This document shows, piece by piece, positions 25,702-35,309 of a stretch of DNA of 61,957 nucleotides. Numbering within the stretch: the stretch's first letter is position 1; the number at the start of each line of letters is the position of its first letter. A model generated the notes under the pieces. That model was not told the origin of the DNA. It saw only the letters and a program-made list of their open reading frames with translations, and did no database searches. The position numbers and the translations under genes are program-made. The stretch covers positions 508,795-570,751 of the forward strand of contig JAMPDC010000001.1 of the NCBI GenBank assembly GCA_023665865.1, written 5' to 3'. The stretch is from Staphylococcus sp. Its GTDB lineage: Bacteria > Bacteroidota > Bacteroidia > Bacteroidales > Muribaculaceae.

Positions 25702-28641
25702 ATGACCCCATTTCTCCAGCAAGTCGCATCTGCCTACGTCCGCAATGAGCTTCCACAGCTCACTGACTATTGTTTCGTCTTCCCAAACAAACGCAGCGGT
25801 GTCTTCTTCCGCCACTATCTCTCGCAGGAAGCCGGTGGAAAGACTTTCATCATGCCCGAGATCGGGACAATAGCCGAGGTCACCCGCCACTTCTCGTCGC
25901 TCACCGAAGCTCCAAGGCTCGACCAACTCTTCATCCTCTACAACGAATATCGCAGACTGAGCACCGACGTGGTCGACTTTGACCAATTCATCTTCTGGGG
26001 CGAGATGCTACTAAACGATTTCAATGACGTCGACCTCTATCTCGTGGATCCCCACCGGCTCTTTGTCAATCTCAAGCGCTTCCGTGAGGTCAGCTCAAAC
26101 TATCTGACCGACGAACAGATCGAGATCATCAACCGCTACTGGGGCGAACGTTTCGACCACTCCAGTCCCGACAACTTCTGGAATCATCTCCACCACGAGC
26201 AACCGACATCGCTCGAAACCAAGTTTCTGAAACTCTGGGAAGTCCTCGACGAGCTCTTCAGCCGCTTCAAGCAGAGTCTGCTCGACAACGGCATGGCCAC
26301 CCGGGGCATGCTCGCACGCATAGCCGTCGAGAAACTATCACGCGGTGCCTCCACCGCTCTCCCCTTCAAGCGCTACATCTTCATCGGCTTCAACGTCCTG
26401 ACCCTCTCGGAGATCAACATATTCGACAAGCTCCGCGCACGCGGCTGCGCAGATTTCTACTGGGACCTCGCCTCGCCGGCCCTGCACGCCGAGGGAAACC
26501 GCGGTGCCCTCTTCATGAAGCGTAACGCCGAGTGTTTTCCCTCGCTCTACGATCTCTCCGCCCTCTATCCGGAGTCCCCGAAGTTTCCGGAAATCCACAT
26601 CACAGGCGTCCCGAGCGCCTTCGGCCAGACAAAAGCCGCCGGTCTCCAGCTCAGGCAGTGGATCGACGACAAAGTCATCGCCGACCCGTCAAATGCCATC
26701 GACACAGCAGTGGTGCTCCCCGACGAGACTCTCTTCGTCCCCATGATCCACGCCGTGCCGCTCGACATCAAGGCCCTCAACGTGACGATGGGTTTCCCGC
26801 TCAAAAGCACCTCGACCGCCTCACTCATCACCTCGATTGTCAATCTCCAGCTCCGCGCCACCCTCGCGCGCGACCAGTGGAGTTTTTTCTACGAGGATAT
26901 CCGCACCGTTGTCTCCCATCCGCTCCTGCAGGCAATCGACCCTGAGGGATGCAATGCCATCCTGCTTCTGATGGTCGAGCGGAGGCTCTACATGGTGCCC
27001 TCGGGACTCCTTGCCGACACAGCCCCGAAGATAGCCTTTATCTTTCAGGCTGTCCGCGATACCAACAGCCTCGGCGACGTCCACGACTATTTCTTCAACC
27101 TCATCACGGGCTTGCAGGCATATACCGCCGGCAATCCCGAGCGCAAGATCGAAAACTATTTCCTCGACACCTATCTGGTCGAACTCGAGACCATCCGCTC
27201 CACCTGCTCACGGTGGAATATCTCCATGCGCGACCGCACTTTCATCGAACTTCTCCAGCGCACCATATCCTCCGGCAGTGTCCGCTTCACGGGCGAACCA
27301 CTCGCCGGGCTCCAGGTCATGGGTGTGCTCGAGACCCGTGCGCTCGACTTCGACAAACTCATAATGCTGTCGATGAACGAGCACGTCTTCCCCCGCAAGC
27401 AATATTCACGCTCCTTCATCCCCGATTCCCTACGCCGAAGCTACGGGATGGCCACCACCGAACTCCAGGAGTCGATCTTCGCCTACTCCTTCTACCGCCT
27501 CATCTCACGCGCGTCGCAAGTGAGACTCTTCTACGACGCGCGCACGCTCAGCGGGAAAAACAGTGAGATCTCACGCTACATAGCCCAACTGCTCTACCTC
27601 TTCCCGGAGTGTCATATCACCCACGATCTTGCCAACCTGCCCGGCAAGCCGACCGAGGAGGAGGAGATAGTCATCCGGAAGACTCCCGATATCATGGAGA
27701 AGCTCCGAGGCTTCACCCCTCCCGGCGACCGCTACCTCTCCGCAACCGCCATCAACGACTACATCAAATGTCCCCTCTCCTTCTTCCTGAAAAAAATATG
27801 CGGCCTCGACCTCGACGAGGATGTCATGGACTACATGGACGCCGGTACCTACGGAACCATCCTCCACGAAGTGGCCGAACGTCTCTATTCCGACCTGCGC
27901 GGTGATGCCTCCGAGGTGAAAGTCACACCTGAGATCCTCGACCACTTCTACCGCGACGAGGTGCGTATCGACAAACTCATCACAGCCCTCATCAATGAGA
28001 AATTCAACCGTTTCCCCAAAGGCGATCTCACTCCGCTCGTAGGCGAGAGCCTTGTCATCGGCAAGGTGATGAAACACTTCCTCCGCCTGATGTTCCTGCG
28101 TGAGAAAGAAATAGCACCCTTCGACTTCATCGCAGCCGAGCATAAAGTCAGAGGCACCATGCGCATCTCCGACACCCTCACTGTCAACATCTACCAGGTC
28201 ATCGACCGCATCGACCGCATCTATCCGGGAGGGCGCTATGGCGAAGGACTCGGTGTGCTCCGGATCGTCGACTACAAGACCGGAGCCGACAAGACCGATT
28301 TCAAGACAATCGACGACCTCTTCAACCCCTCCAAAGATCGCCGCAAGGCAATCCTGCAACTCATGTTCTACTGCAACGCATACGCCGCCGACATGAACTA
28401 CCGGGAAGCCATCCGCCCTCAGATCTATGCCTTCAAGACCATCTCCAAAACCGGGCTCGAACCCCTCCGCTACAATGGCCATGACTTTGAGGACTACCGT
28501 GAGATCAACGATGAGTTCATGGAGCGTTTCCGCTCCACCGTCAGCGAGATTTTCAATCCTGACGTCCCCTTCACTCAGGCCGAAGACAAGGACGGCTGCA
28601 AATATTGTGGATTCAAAACCATCTGTCGCCGAGGAAAATGA
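25702..28641 (+). CDS. AddB-like PD-(D/E)XK exonuclease
   Basis: 979 residues. The N-terminal two-thirds resembles the inactivated helicase core of AddB (start FVFPNKRSGVFFRHYL). The C-terminal domain is a RecB-type nuclease: GTILHEVAERLY (His), then VDYKTG (Asp and Lys of the active site). A cysteine in YIKCPLSFFLKK and the closing set CKYCGFKTIC (C-x2-C-x5-C) match the iron-sulphur staple of AddB nucleases. It would process DNA double-strand ends with an AddA helicase, but no AddA gene lies beside it here. Its stop overlaps the hemW start by ATGA (28638-28641). Confidence 0.88.
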   Translation: MTPFLQQVASAYVRNELPQLTDYCFVFPNKRSGVFFRHYLSQEAGGKTFIMPEIGTIAEVTRHFSSLTEAPRLDQLFILYNEYRRLSTDVVDFDQFIFWGEMLLNDFNDVDLYLVDPHRLFVNLKRFREVSSNYLTDEQIEIINRYWGERFDHSSPDNFWNHLHHEQPTSLETKFLKLWEVLDELFSRFKQSLLDNGMATRGMLARIAVEKLSRGASTALPFKRYIFIGFNVLTLSEINIFDKLRARGCADFYWDLASPALHAEGNRGALFMKRNAECFPSLYDLSALYPESPKFPEIHITGVPSAFGQTKAAGLQLRQWIDDKVIADPSNAIDTAVVLPDETLFVPMIHAVPLDIKALNVTMGFPLKSTSTASLITSIVNLQLRATLARDQWSFFYEDIRTVVSHPLLQAIDPEGCNAILLLMVERRLYMVPSGLLADTAPKIAFIFQAVRDTNSLGDVHDYFFNLITGLQAYTAGNPERKIENYFLDTYLVELETIRSTCSRWNISMRDRTFIELLQRTISSGSVRFTGEPLAGLQVMGVLETRALDFDKLIMLSMNEHVFPRKQYSRSFIPDSLRRSYGMATTELQESIFAYSFYRLISRASQVRLFYDARTLSGKNSEISRYIAQLLYLFPECHITHDLANLPGKPTEEEEIVIRKTPDIMEKLRGFTPPGDRYLSATAINDYIKCPLSFFLKKICGLDLDEDVMDYMDAGTYGTILHEVAERLYSDLRGDASEVKVTPEILDHFYRDEVRIDKLITALINEKFNRFPKGDLTPLVGESLVIGKVMKHFLRLMFLREKEIAPFDFIAAEHKVRGTMRISDTLTVNIYQVIDRIDRIYPGGRYGEGLGVLRIVDYKTGADKTDFKTIDDLFNPSKDRRKAILQLMFYCNAYAADMNYREAIRPQIYAFKTISKTGLEPLRYNGHDFEDYREINDEFMERFRSTVSEIFNPDVPFTQAEDKDGCKYCGFKTICRRGK

Positions 28642-29753
28642 AAGTCTACGTCCACGTCCCCTTCTGCTCATCGAAGTGTGCATATTGCGACTTCTACTCC
28701 ACTCCCAAGCGCGAATGGATGGAAGCCTATACCGACGCTGTGGTCAACGAATGGAAACTCCGTTCGCGTGATCTCACGGAGCCGGTCGACACTCTGTATT
28801 TCGGAGGCGGAACCCCCTCTTCGCTCCCCCTCGGGCTCCTCGACCGGATCCTTGAAGCCATACAAGTCGACAACTCCACACTCCGCGAGGCCACCATCGA
28901 AGCCAATCCGGAGGATGTCAGTGATGACTGGGTGCGCCACATCCTCACCAACACACCCTTCCGGCGTGTAAGCATGGGCATACAGTCATTTGACGATGCG
29001 CAGCTCCTCGCCATAGGACGCCGCCACACTGCAGACGATGCCGTTGAAGCCGTAGGCCGACTGCGCAGCGGGGGCATCGGGAACATCAGCTGTGATCTTA
29101 TCTATGGCCTTCCCCTTCAGGACGTCGCCTCATGGGAGCGCTCACTCTCCGGTCTCATCGACCTCCGGCCCCAACACATCTCGGCCTATCTCCTTTCATA
29201 CGAAGAGGGCACCCGGCTCACCGCCCGCCTCCACGCCGGCAAGATCACCGAGACTGACGACGCTACAATCGAGAAAATGTATGCGATCCTCTGCGAGCAG
29301 ACTTCAGCGGCCGGCTACAACCATTATGAAATCTCCAACTTCGCTCTCCCGGGCTTTGAAGCCATCCACAATTCCTCTTATTGGGACGGTTCACCCTACA
29401 TAGGTCTCGGTCCCGGAGCACACTCCTGGGACGGCTCAGTCCGCAGCTTCAACCCCTCGAATCTCAAACTCTACATCGACTCCCGCGGGGCCGGCTTCGG
29501 ACGGCGCGAAGAGGAGGATGACGACAACCGTTTCAACGACATGCTCATCACCCGCCTGCGCACCGCCCGTGGACTCCGTCTATCTGAAATCACCGCTCAC
29601 TTCGGCCAAACAGTTGCCACCGACTTCCTGCGCGACAGCGCCGTTCTTGTCAGCGAAGGTATGCTCAACCTCACTAATGGCGACCGCTACACCATCCCCG
29701 AACGCCACTGGCTCCTGTCAAACTCCGTCCTTCTTAAACTCATCCGCGTATAA
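28638..29753 (+). CDS. hemW: Radical SAM family haem chaperone HemW
   Basis: 371 residues from the ATG at 28638. An in-frame ATG 11 codons earlier would overlap the upstream gene, while this start gives the standard N-terminus MKVYVHVPFC. The 4Fe-4S motif CSSKCAYC is at residues 10-17 (C-x3-C-x2-C). GGGTPS, SMGIQSFDD, DLIYGLP and GLGPGAHS are HemW signatures. HemW inserts haem into respiratory enzymes, and older annotations call it oxygen-independent coproporphyrinogen oxidase. Translational coupling to the AddB-like gene by ATGA overlap. The haem link fits the c-type cytochrome unit further along. Confidence 0.94.
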   Translation: MKVYVHVPFCSSKCAYCDFYSTPKREWMEAYTDAVVNEWKLRSRDLTEPVDTLYFGGGTPSSLPLGLLDRILEAIQVDNSTLREATIEANPEDVSDDWVRHILTNTPFRRVSMGIQSFDDAQLLAIGRRHTADDAVEAVGRLRSGGIGNISCDLIYGLPLQDVASWERSLSGLIDLRPQHISAYLLSYEEGTRLTARLHAGKITETDDATIEKMYAILCEQTSAAGYNHYEISNFALPGFEAIHNSSYWDGSPYIGLGPGAHSWDGSVRSFNPSNLKLYIDSRGAGFGRREEEDDDNRFNDMLITRLRTARGLRLSEITAHFGQTVATDFLRDSAVLVSEGMLNLTNGDRYTIPERHWLLSNSVLLKLIRV

Positions 29754-29793
29754 ATCCACCCACAGAAACAGTAACTATCCCAATCATTCTTAT

Positions 29794-30561
29794 ATGATGA
29801 AACGCAATCTAACCCTACTTTTGCTTCTCCTCTGCTCAATTACGTCAATCTTCGCCTCCACACCCTCGCTCATCGGACGCCGTGGCTGTGGCTATGCCGT
29901 CGAAAACAGCGCTGAAGCCTACCGCGAAGGCGCACGCCTCGGCTACAAGACGATGGAAGCCCACGTCCGCCTGACCGCCGACTCTGTTTTTGTCACTTCC
30001 CACGACGGAAAGACCGATCGTCTCGGCGGTCACATGAAGGTGGCCTCTTCAACCCTCGACTCTCTCAAGACCGAACGCTATCACCAGACGCGTGAACATG
30101 GCGACTACAGTGGCTCGACAATCTGCACCGTCGAGGAATTTCTCAGCATCTGCGCCGCAAACGATGTCACCCCTATGCTCCACCTCAAGACTCTGTCAAA
30201 AAACACTGCCGAGTGCGCCTTCCTTACAGATCTCGTAGCGCTCATCGACAACCAGGGCCTTAAAGACCGCTGCATCATTCTCACCTCCGAGCCTGACTAT
30301 ATCGACTACCTCATCGCCAACCACCCCTCAGTCAAACTCCAATATCAAGCCGATGCCAAGTGGGAGGAAATGTTTGACTGGTCATGCAGCCGCAAGCTCG
30401 ATGTCCAGATCCGTGCCGACCTCGTCGACGAAGAGTGTGTCCGCCGCTATCATGACGCAGGCGTCAAAGTCGACGTCTGGACGGTCAATACTCCCGAGGA
30501 GCTCGAAAAAATTGGCAAATTCGGAGTCGACTACGCAGTGACCGACTATCTCCTCCCCTGA
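29794..30561 (+). CDS. GDPD-like secreted protein with altered active site
   Basis: 255 residues from the ATG at 29794 (the frame is open further upstream but that part overlaps hemW). A signal peptide (MMKRNLTLLLLLLCSITSIF) sends it to the periplasm. The fold matches glycerophosphodiester phosphodiesterases: VENSAEAYREGARLGY, SHDGKTDRLGG, and KVDVWTVNTPEE near the end. The catalytic set is changed: the usual HRG is RRG (R29 for His), ExD is EAH (H57 for Asp), and the ExK segment is HLK (H130 for Glu). E55, H70 and K132 remain. It may be an inactive relative or a phosphodiesterase that holds a different metal. It follows hemW by 40 bases. Confidence 0.85.
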   Translation: MMKRNLTLLLLLLCSITSIFASTPSLIGRRGCGYAVENSAEAYREGARLGYKTMEAHVRLTADSVFVTSHDGKTDRLGGHMKVASSTLDSLKTERYHQTREHGDYSGSTICTVEEFLSICAANDVTPMLHLKTLSKNTAECAFLTDLVALIDNQGLKDRCIILTSEPDYIDYLIANHPSVKLQYQADAKWEEMFDWSCSRKLDVQIRADLVDEECVRRYHDAGVKVDVWTVNTPEELEKIGKFGVDYAVTDYLLP

Positions 30562-30610
30562 CCTCACATTATTTAACCCACTCGATTAGGCGATATTCAC
30601 GACATATCGC

Positions 30611-30619
30611 TACCTTTGC
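30611..30619 (+). promoter_or_regulatory. Promoter -7 element of the PHP phosphatase
   Basis: TACCTTTGC matches TAnnTTTG exactly, 31 bases before the ATG. A TTA (30586-30588) 22 bases upstream could stand for the -33 box. Confidence 0.65.
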
Positions 30620-30650
30620 ACCCTCCAAACAATCATCGCAGCTAAAAAAA

Positions 30651-31400
30651 ATGGCTTTATTCAGTTTTCTGTCAAAAAAGAGTGAACCGCTCAGTCTACC
30701 GTTCAAGACCGATATTCATTGCCATATCCTCCCGGGAGTCGACGACGGCTCCCCCGACGTCGAGACCTCCGTTGAACTCGTCAGGAGAATGAAAGAATGG
30801 GGACTCAAACGCATCATCGCCACCCCACATGTCACTGAAAGCACTTTTGAGAACACTCCGGAGATTCTTGACCCCGCGCTCGATGAGCTCACGGAGGCAT
30901 TGGAGACACGAGGCATCGATATAAATCTTAGCCGTGCATCCGAAAACCGCATCGACGACTATTTCCGCGGACAACTCGAAGCCGGACAGATCACACCCTA
31001 CCCCAACAACTATATCCTTGTCGAAAACTCATTCATCCAGGAACCGTGGGAGCTTGACCAGTTTCTGTTTGACCTGAAGATCAAAGGCTACCGCCCGATC
31101 CTCGCCCATCCCGAGCGCTTCCACTACTATTTTGACAATCACCCGGAAAGATACGACATGCTCCACCGCGCAGGCAATCTGTTTCAGATCAATGTGCTCT
31201 CTCTTGCGGGAGGATATTCAAAAAGTGAGAAACGTGCGGCGGAAAAGCTGATCGAAAAGGGCTATGTAGACTTCCTCGGGACTGACCTCCACAACTCCCG
31301 TCACGCTGATGTCATCGACGAGTATCTCAGATCAAAAGATGCACGCCGGCACTTTGAAGCCCTGGAAGGCCGCATATTGAACGATAAAGTCTTCAACTGA
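30651..31400 (+). CDS. PHP-family protein tyrosine phosphatase, CpsB/YwqE type
   Basis: 249 residues. A PHP metal site at the N-terminus (DIHCHILPGVDDGS, about 21-34), ATPHVT, PILAHPERFHYY and GTDLHNSRH supply the usual metal ligands. In Gram-positives CpsB/YwqE reverses tyrosine phosphorylation of capsule/exopolysaccharide kinases, and Bacteroidetes relatives sit in surface polysaccharide control. Here there is no polysaccharide locus in the window, so its partner kinase is unknown. It has its own promoter and converges on the ccsBA gene with a 10-base gap and no evident terminator between. Confidence 0.9.
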   Translation: MALFSFLSKKSEPLSLPFKTDIHCHILPGVDDGSPDVETSVELVRRMKEWGLKRIIATPHVTESTFENTPEILDPALDELTEALETRGIDINLSRASENRIDDYFRGQLEAGQITPYPNNYILVENSFIQEPWELDQFLFDLKIKGYRPILAHPERFHYYFDNHPERYDMLHRAGNLFQINVLSLAGGYSKSEKRAAEKLIEKGYVDFLGTDLHNSRHADVIDEYLRSKDARRHFEALEGRILNDKVFN

Positions 31401-31410
31401 ACGGTGTGGC

Positions 31411-33579
31411 TTACCCGACTGCATAGGAGTGAAGTCCTGACAACAGATAATTGACTCCGAAATAGGTCATCAGGACCGACATAAAGGCGAAAAAGAAGTA
31501 GACATGCACACTTCTGGCTTTCCGCAACACCGGGAACGATGATGAGTGGAGCGGAAAAGCATAGATAATGAAAGTGATCAAAGCCCATGTCTCTTTCGGA
31601 TCCCAACCCCAGTAGCGCCCCCACGACTGATTGGCCCATACAGCGCCGATGAATATTCCCGCACCGAGAGCGAAGACAGCCGGATAGAGTAACAAGGCCG
31701 ACAGATCGGCAAGACGGGTGACCTCAGCTGCATCCGAGCGTTTGAAAAATGCCGTCACCGAGTCAAGCATCATCATAGCGAAGAGCGCGTAAGAACTCAT
31801 GACAAGCATCACATGGAGCGACAGCAGGGGCGATGCGAGCACCGGAATCAAAGGCGACACCGAGGGATTGCTCTCACCGAGCGCAGCGACAATGAGCGCC
31901 AGCCCGCCGACAAGCAGACCGAGAGGCCTCAATAGCGGGATCCGGCGGAATAGCAATAAGGTTGTCGACAGCGATATCCAGGCCATCGTCTGCATGGTCT
32001 CATAGCCGTTGCTCATCGGTAAATGTCCGCCGACAATCCACTGCAACGCCATCACGACGGTGAGATAGATAAACACGGCGACAGCCACCACAAGCACCTC
32101 TATCCTGCGTCGGGGAAAGAAAAAGGCGAACATCCCTCCTGCCAACGCAAGCATCGCTGGCAACCAGGGCATGGCTATGCGATTGTATAAGCGCTCGGAC
32201 ATGAACCGGAGGTCAGACGGCAGATTGTCTGCACCGGCAATCTCGATCTGCTTCCCCCGGAGTTTCCAAAGCATCTCATTGGCACTGTTGAAACGTCCGT
32301 GAGCAATCTCACGTGCCACAAATTCCATTCCGGAAGTGAAAGCTGCCATTACCTCGACATCAGTCTCCGGTGGAAGCCTGTCAACCCACGAATACCATTC
32401 AGTAGCCGTATTGCCACCGGGCTTGACAGGTATGATCTTTATGTCACGTCCGGTACAGATGCGGCTGACAAGCCCGGCCTTCTCGTCGGCCGAAAGCAGA
32501 TTGCGGTCTGCAAGCCCTTCACGGCCAATGCCATCGAGTTTGTAACCTCCATTACCATAAAAATCCATAAGCGACACATATTTCCCTTCAGCGCCAAGTA
32601 GTTTAATTACTTTATCTCCTTTTATCCTGATCATCGGCTCATTTTTCCAATCATCATAGTAGAAAAGCCAACCAGTCAGCACCTGCTCAGCCGTCAATCC
32701 GCGGTAGGAATCTCGTCCGTAGAGCTTCATACAGAAATCACGGGCCACAGTCTGTAATGGCACAACCCTGCCACCCCAATAGGCATAGAGCCGACCGAAG
32801 TTAGCAGCCAAAGGCTTCTGGAGTGTCTGCGGCAGTTCACGCCCACCATCTGCCGCATGCATCTGCACCACGCCGGTCAATATGAGCACCGGGACCGCCA
32901 CCACCCTCCGCAACAATAACCGGAAACGAGTGTGAGGGAAGAAGAAAAACAATATAATGGAGAGAATAAGCAAGCCGTAGCCTGTATAGGAAACCGCTAT
33001 GCCGAGAGGATCATGCGACACAGAGAGCGTCGAATAGTCTGCACCGAGAGCCGTCTGGTAGAAACGGTAGCCATCGATTTCGAGTACCTTGTTCATAGCC
33101 ACTGTCTCATGGCGGCTGACACCGTCGGCCATGATCTCAAGCTCACTTACATAGTCCATCGCCGAGCTCGTCCCCGGATAATAGTCTATACGGCTTTCCC
33201 GCAGGGAAATCTGAAACGGCAGATTGATCCGCTCCCCATCGTCGGCAATAAAACTCCGCTCCGGTCTGTCGCCGGAACGGAGTGTGAGCTTGCCCTGCCG
33301 TCCGCTTAGGAAACTGACACCCGCACCGGCGAGAATCACAAACAGCGACAGGTGGATAGCAAATGCCGGGAGCGACATGGCCGGCCTCCGGCGCCATATA
33401 TATGCAGCGGCGACAACCGCCATGACAATCCACATGACAATCGCCCATGGAGCATGATAGACCAGACGCATGGCCTCGCCGCTGCCACAGGTCTTCCCGA
33501 CAATGGTGGCAGCGACAAGCGCGAGCGTCAGCAGGCCCAGAAGGCCAAAGGATATGTCCCGGAGCTTTTCAGACATCAT
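31411..33579 (-). CDS. ccsA: Cytochrome c biogenesis protein, fused ResB-CcsA (CcsBA)
   Basis: 722 residues, inner membrane. The N-terminal part resembles ResB/CcsB (helices around LLGLLTLALVAATIVG and LPAFAIHLSLFVILAG, then a large periplasmic loop). The C-terminal part is CcsA with the tryptophan-rich haem-handling motif WGRYWGWDPKETWALI. This System II haem lyase exports haem and joins it to CxxCH of c-type apocytochromes. Its start overlaps the stop of the di-heme protein gene by ATGA (33576-33579), so the maturase is translationally coupled to a protein that carries two CxxCH motifs. Confidence 0.93.
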   Translation of the reverse strand: MMSEKLRDISFGLLGLLTLALVAATIVGKTCGSGEAMRLVYHAPWAIVMWIVMAVVAAAYIWRRRPAMSLPAFAIHLSLFVILAGAGVSFLSGRQGKLTLRSGDRPERSFIADDGERINLPFQISLRESRIDYYPGTSSAMDYVSELEIMADGVSRHETVAMNKVLEIDGYRFYQTALGADYSTLSVSHDPLGIAVSYTGYGLLILSIILFFFFPHTRFRLLLRRVVAVPVLILTGVVQMHAADGGRELPQTLQKPLAANFGRLYAYWGGRVVPLQTVARDFCMKLYGRDSYRGLTAEQVLTGWLFYYDDWKNEPMIRIKGDKVIKLLGAEGKYVSLMDFYGNGGYKLDGIGREGLADRNLLSADEKAGLVSRICTGRDIKIIPVKPGGNTATEWYSWVDRLPPETDVEVMAAFTSGMEFVAREIAHGRFNSANEMLWKLRGKQIEIAGADNLPSDLRFMSERLYNRIAMPWLPAMLALAGGMFAFFFPRRRIEVLVVAVAVFIYLTVVMALQWIVGGHLPMSNGYETMQTMAWISLSTTLLLFRRIPLLRPLGLLVGGLALIVAALGESNPSVSPLIPVLASPLLSLHVMLVMSSYALFAMMMLDSVTAFFKRSDAAEVTRLADLSALLLYPAVFALGAGIFIGAVWANQSWGRYWGWDPKETWALITFIIYAFPLHSSSFPVLRKARSVHVYFFFAFMSVLMTYFGVNYLLSGLHSYAVG

Positions 33580-35222
33580 ATCGCATCAACAAAAGTGACG
33601 ATTGCATCGCGGTCAGCCTTGGGGAGAGCGCGGAATTTCTCGACCGAGTAGCGGGCATCGCTGCGCGAGTCGCCATGCCACATGATCGCTTCCATCGCAG
33701 TGCGGGCGCGGCAGTCATGGAGACGGTCGGCACCGGCAGAACCCGTGACACGCTGATGGAGCCCACGTCCCCAGAGAGGAGTGGTGCGACACCATCCGGT
33801 GCGGATATCGTTTGGCATGTAAAGCTTGTGTTGCACCATATCTGTGTAAGGCCAGATTGTCTGATAGGGATAACGGGGGAGCTCGCTGCCATTGAAAAAC
33901 TTGGCGGGATCACGGATCTCATCGGCACCGGTTGTCCATGAGGGACGGTGGCAGTATGCACAGCCTATCTCCTCAAAGAGTTCCTTGCCGCGGGCCACTT
34001 CCGGATTGTCGATGTCGCGCACTGCCGGAACCGCAAGGCCACGGTGCCAGACCATGAGGTCGGTATATTCATCGTCAGACATCTCGACGGGTAGAGACTT
34101 GGAATTGAGATAAGACAGGATACGGGTCTCCATATCTCCATTCCACCATTCGCCATGCTCCTTCGATGGGTCGATCTTGGCGAGATAGCTGTCAAATCCG
34201 GCCTGCACCTCGGGATCTTTAGCGGAATATCTGGCCCATGTGCCTGCACCATCCATATAGTGATAGCGGCGGTCACTGCGAGTGACATTGGTGATATTCC
34301 AGATCGCATTTGCACCGGCTGCATCCTGAAGAGGTCCGCGGGAGAGAGCATAGGTGAAGCGGCGAGCATACTGGGTGCCGTCGCCCTGGAGAGAATTTGA
34401 ATAACGGCTCACCCAGTTACCTCCGGCATAAAAGGCCGGATTGAGACCGTTGGGGAGCATGCCGTCGGCTTCCTCCTTGCGATACTGTGCGAGAAGGGCG
34501 TCGTCGTCGATCGCGTCGAGAAGCCCGGTACCGTAGATACCGATCGTGCTCTCAAGTCTGACGGCATACTCCTCAGGAAGTTGATAACCCTGATTCACGA
34601 CATAGAAGGCGTCGGAGGGAATGGTCACTTCGGGATAGATGAGTTCATACTTCTCACCGTCGGGGAAAGTATTGTTCCACTCATCGGTATGGTTCAGCCA
34701 CTTGACATCTATTTTATTTTCATCGACAGGCGCCTTGAAGGGAGCGATCGCATGGCTCTGAGGCATACCCGCGAGCCAGGAAACATAGGCATCGGTGTCG
34801 GGATTATAGACCACCAGCAGACAGCCATTACCGATTTCATCGGTTTTAAACTTACCCTCAGGCACCCGCTTGCCATGACTGTAGGCCGGATGGCAGTGGA
34901 TGCAGGACGTGCGTATGTATGCCGGGCCAAGACCGCTGCGCACACCGGTGGCATTGCTCATGAAGGGTTTCTCAAACAGAGCCTCGCCATTTTTAAACTG
35001 TTGCATCATGCCGTTGTCCTCAACCACGGGAGTAGGTTGTTCGAGAGCGTTGGATGTGGCGAGATAAGCCGTTCCGAGCTCACCTCCGGCATAATACCAG
35101 TCGGGCATTTCGTCATCGCCTGGATTTGGATTGTCTACGATCTTGTCATCATCGCTGCATGCAGTCATGATTCCCATCAGCAACAGACCGCCGACAAGCG
35201 GAAACAATGGTTTGAATGTCAT
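33576..35222 (-). CDS. Di-heme c peroxidase-like lipoprotein (thiol oxidoreductase / DUF1111 type)
   Basis: 548 residues. The lipobox MTAC (Cys at about 22) anchors it to a membrane on the periplasmic side or surface. Two haem c motifs are present, CIHCH (107-111) and CAYCH (421-425), plus DIRTGWCRTTPLWGRGLH and YSVEKFRALPKADRDAIVTF, which match the DUF1111 di-haem oxidoredictase family. Members are often found with imelysins, as here. The reaction is not established; electron transfer during iron handling or peroxide reduction is plausible. It lies 87 bases downstream of the imelysin gene and couples to ccsBA. Confidence 0.9.
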   Translation of the reverse strand: MTFKPLFPLVGGLLLMGIMTACSDDDKIVDNPNPGDDEMPDWYYAGGELGTAYLATSNALEQPTPVVEDNGMMQQFKNGEALFEKPFMSNATGVRSGLGPAYIRTSCIHCHPAYSHGKRVPEGKFKTDEIGNGCLLVVYNPDTDAYVSWLAGMPQSHAIAPFKAPVDENKIDVKWLNHTDEWNNTFPDGEKYELIYPEVTIPSDAFYVVNQGYQLPEEYAVRLESTIGIYGTGLLDAIDDDALLAQYRKEEADGMLPNGLNPAFYAGGNWVSRYSNSLQGDGTQYARRFTYALSRGPLQDAAGANAIWNITNVTRSDRRYHYMDGAGTWARYSAKDPEVQAGFDSYLAKIDPSKEHGEWWNGDMETRILSYLNSKSLPVEMSDDEYTDLMVWHRGLAVPAVRDIDNPEVARGKELFEEIGCAYCHRPSWTTGADEIRDPAKFFNGSELPRYPYQTIWPYTDMVQHKLYMPNDIRTGWCRTTPLWGRGLHQRVTGSAGADRLHDCRARTAMEAIMWHGDSRSDARYSVEKFRALPKADRDAIVTFVDAI

Positions 35223-35309
35223 TACTCTTATGCTTTATTATCTACTTCTGAATCCCGATGGAGGTCGTGGCCTCCATCGGGAACTGAAGAAAGGGGTTAT
35301 GTATGATTG

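Noticed and set aside
27571-28683. 370-codon frame antisense to the AddB-like gene
   Set aside because: A long Val/Gly/Asp-rich shadow of a GC-biased gene. The sense strand holds the nuclease motifs.
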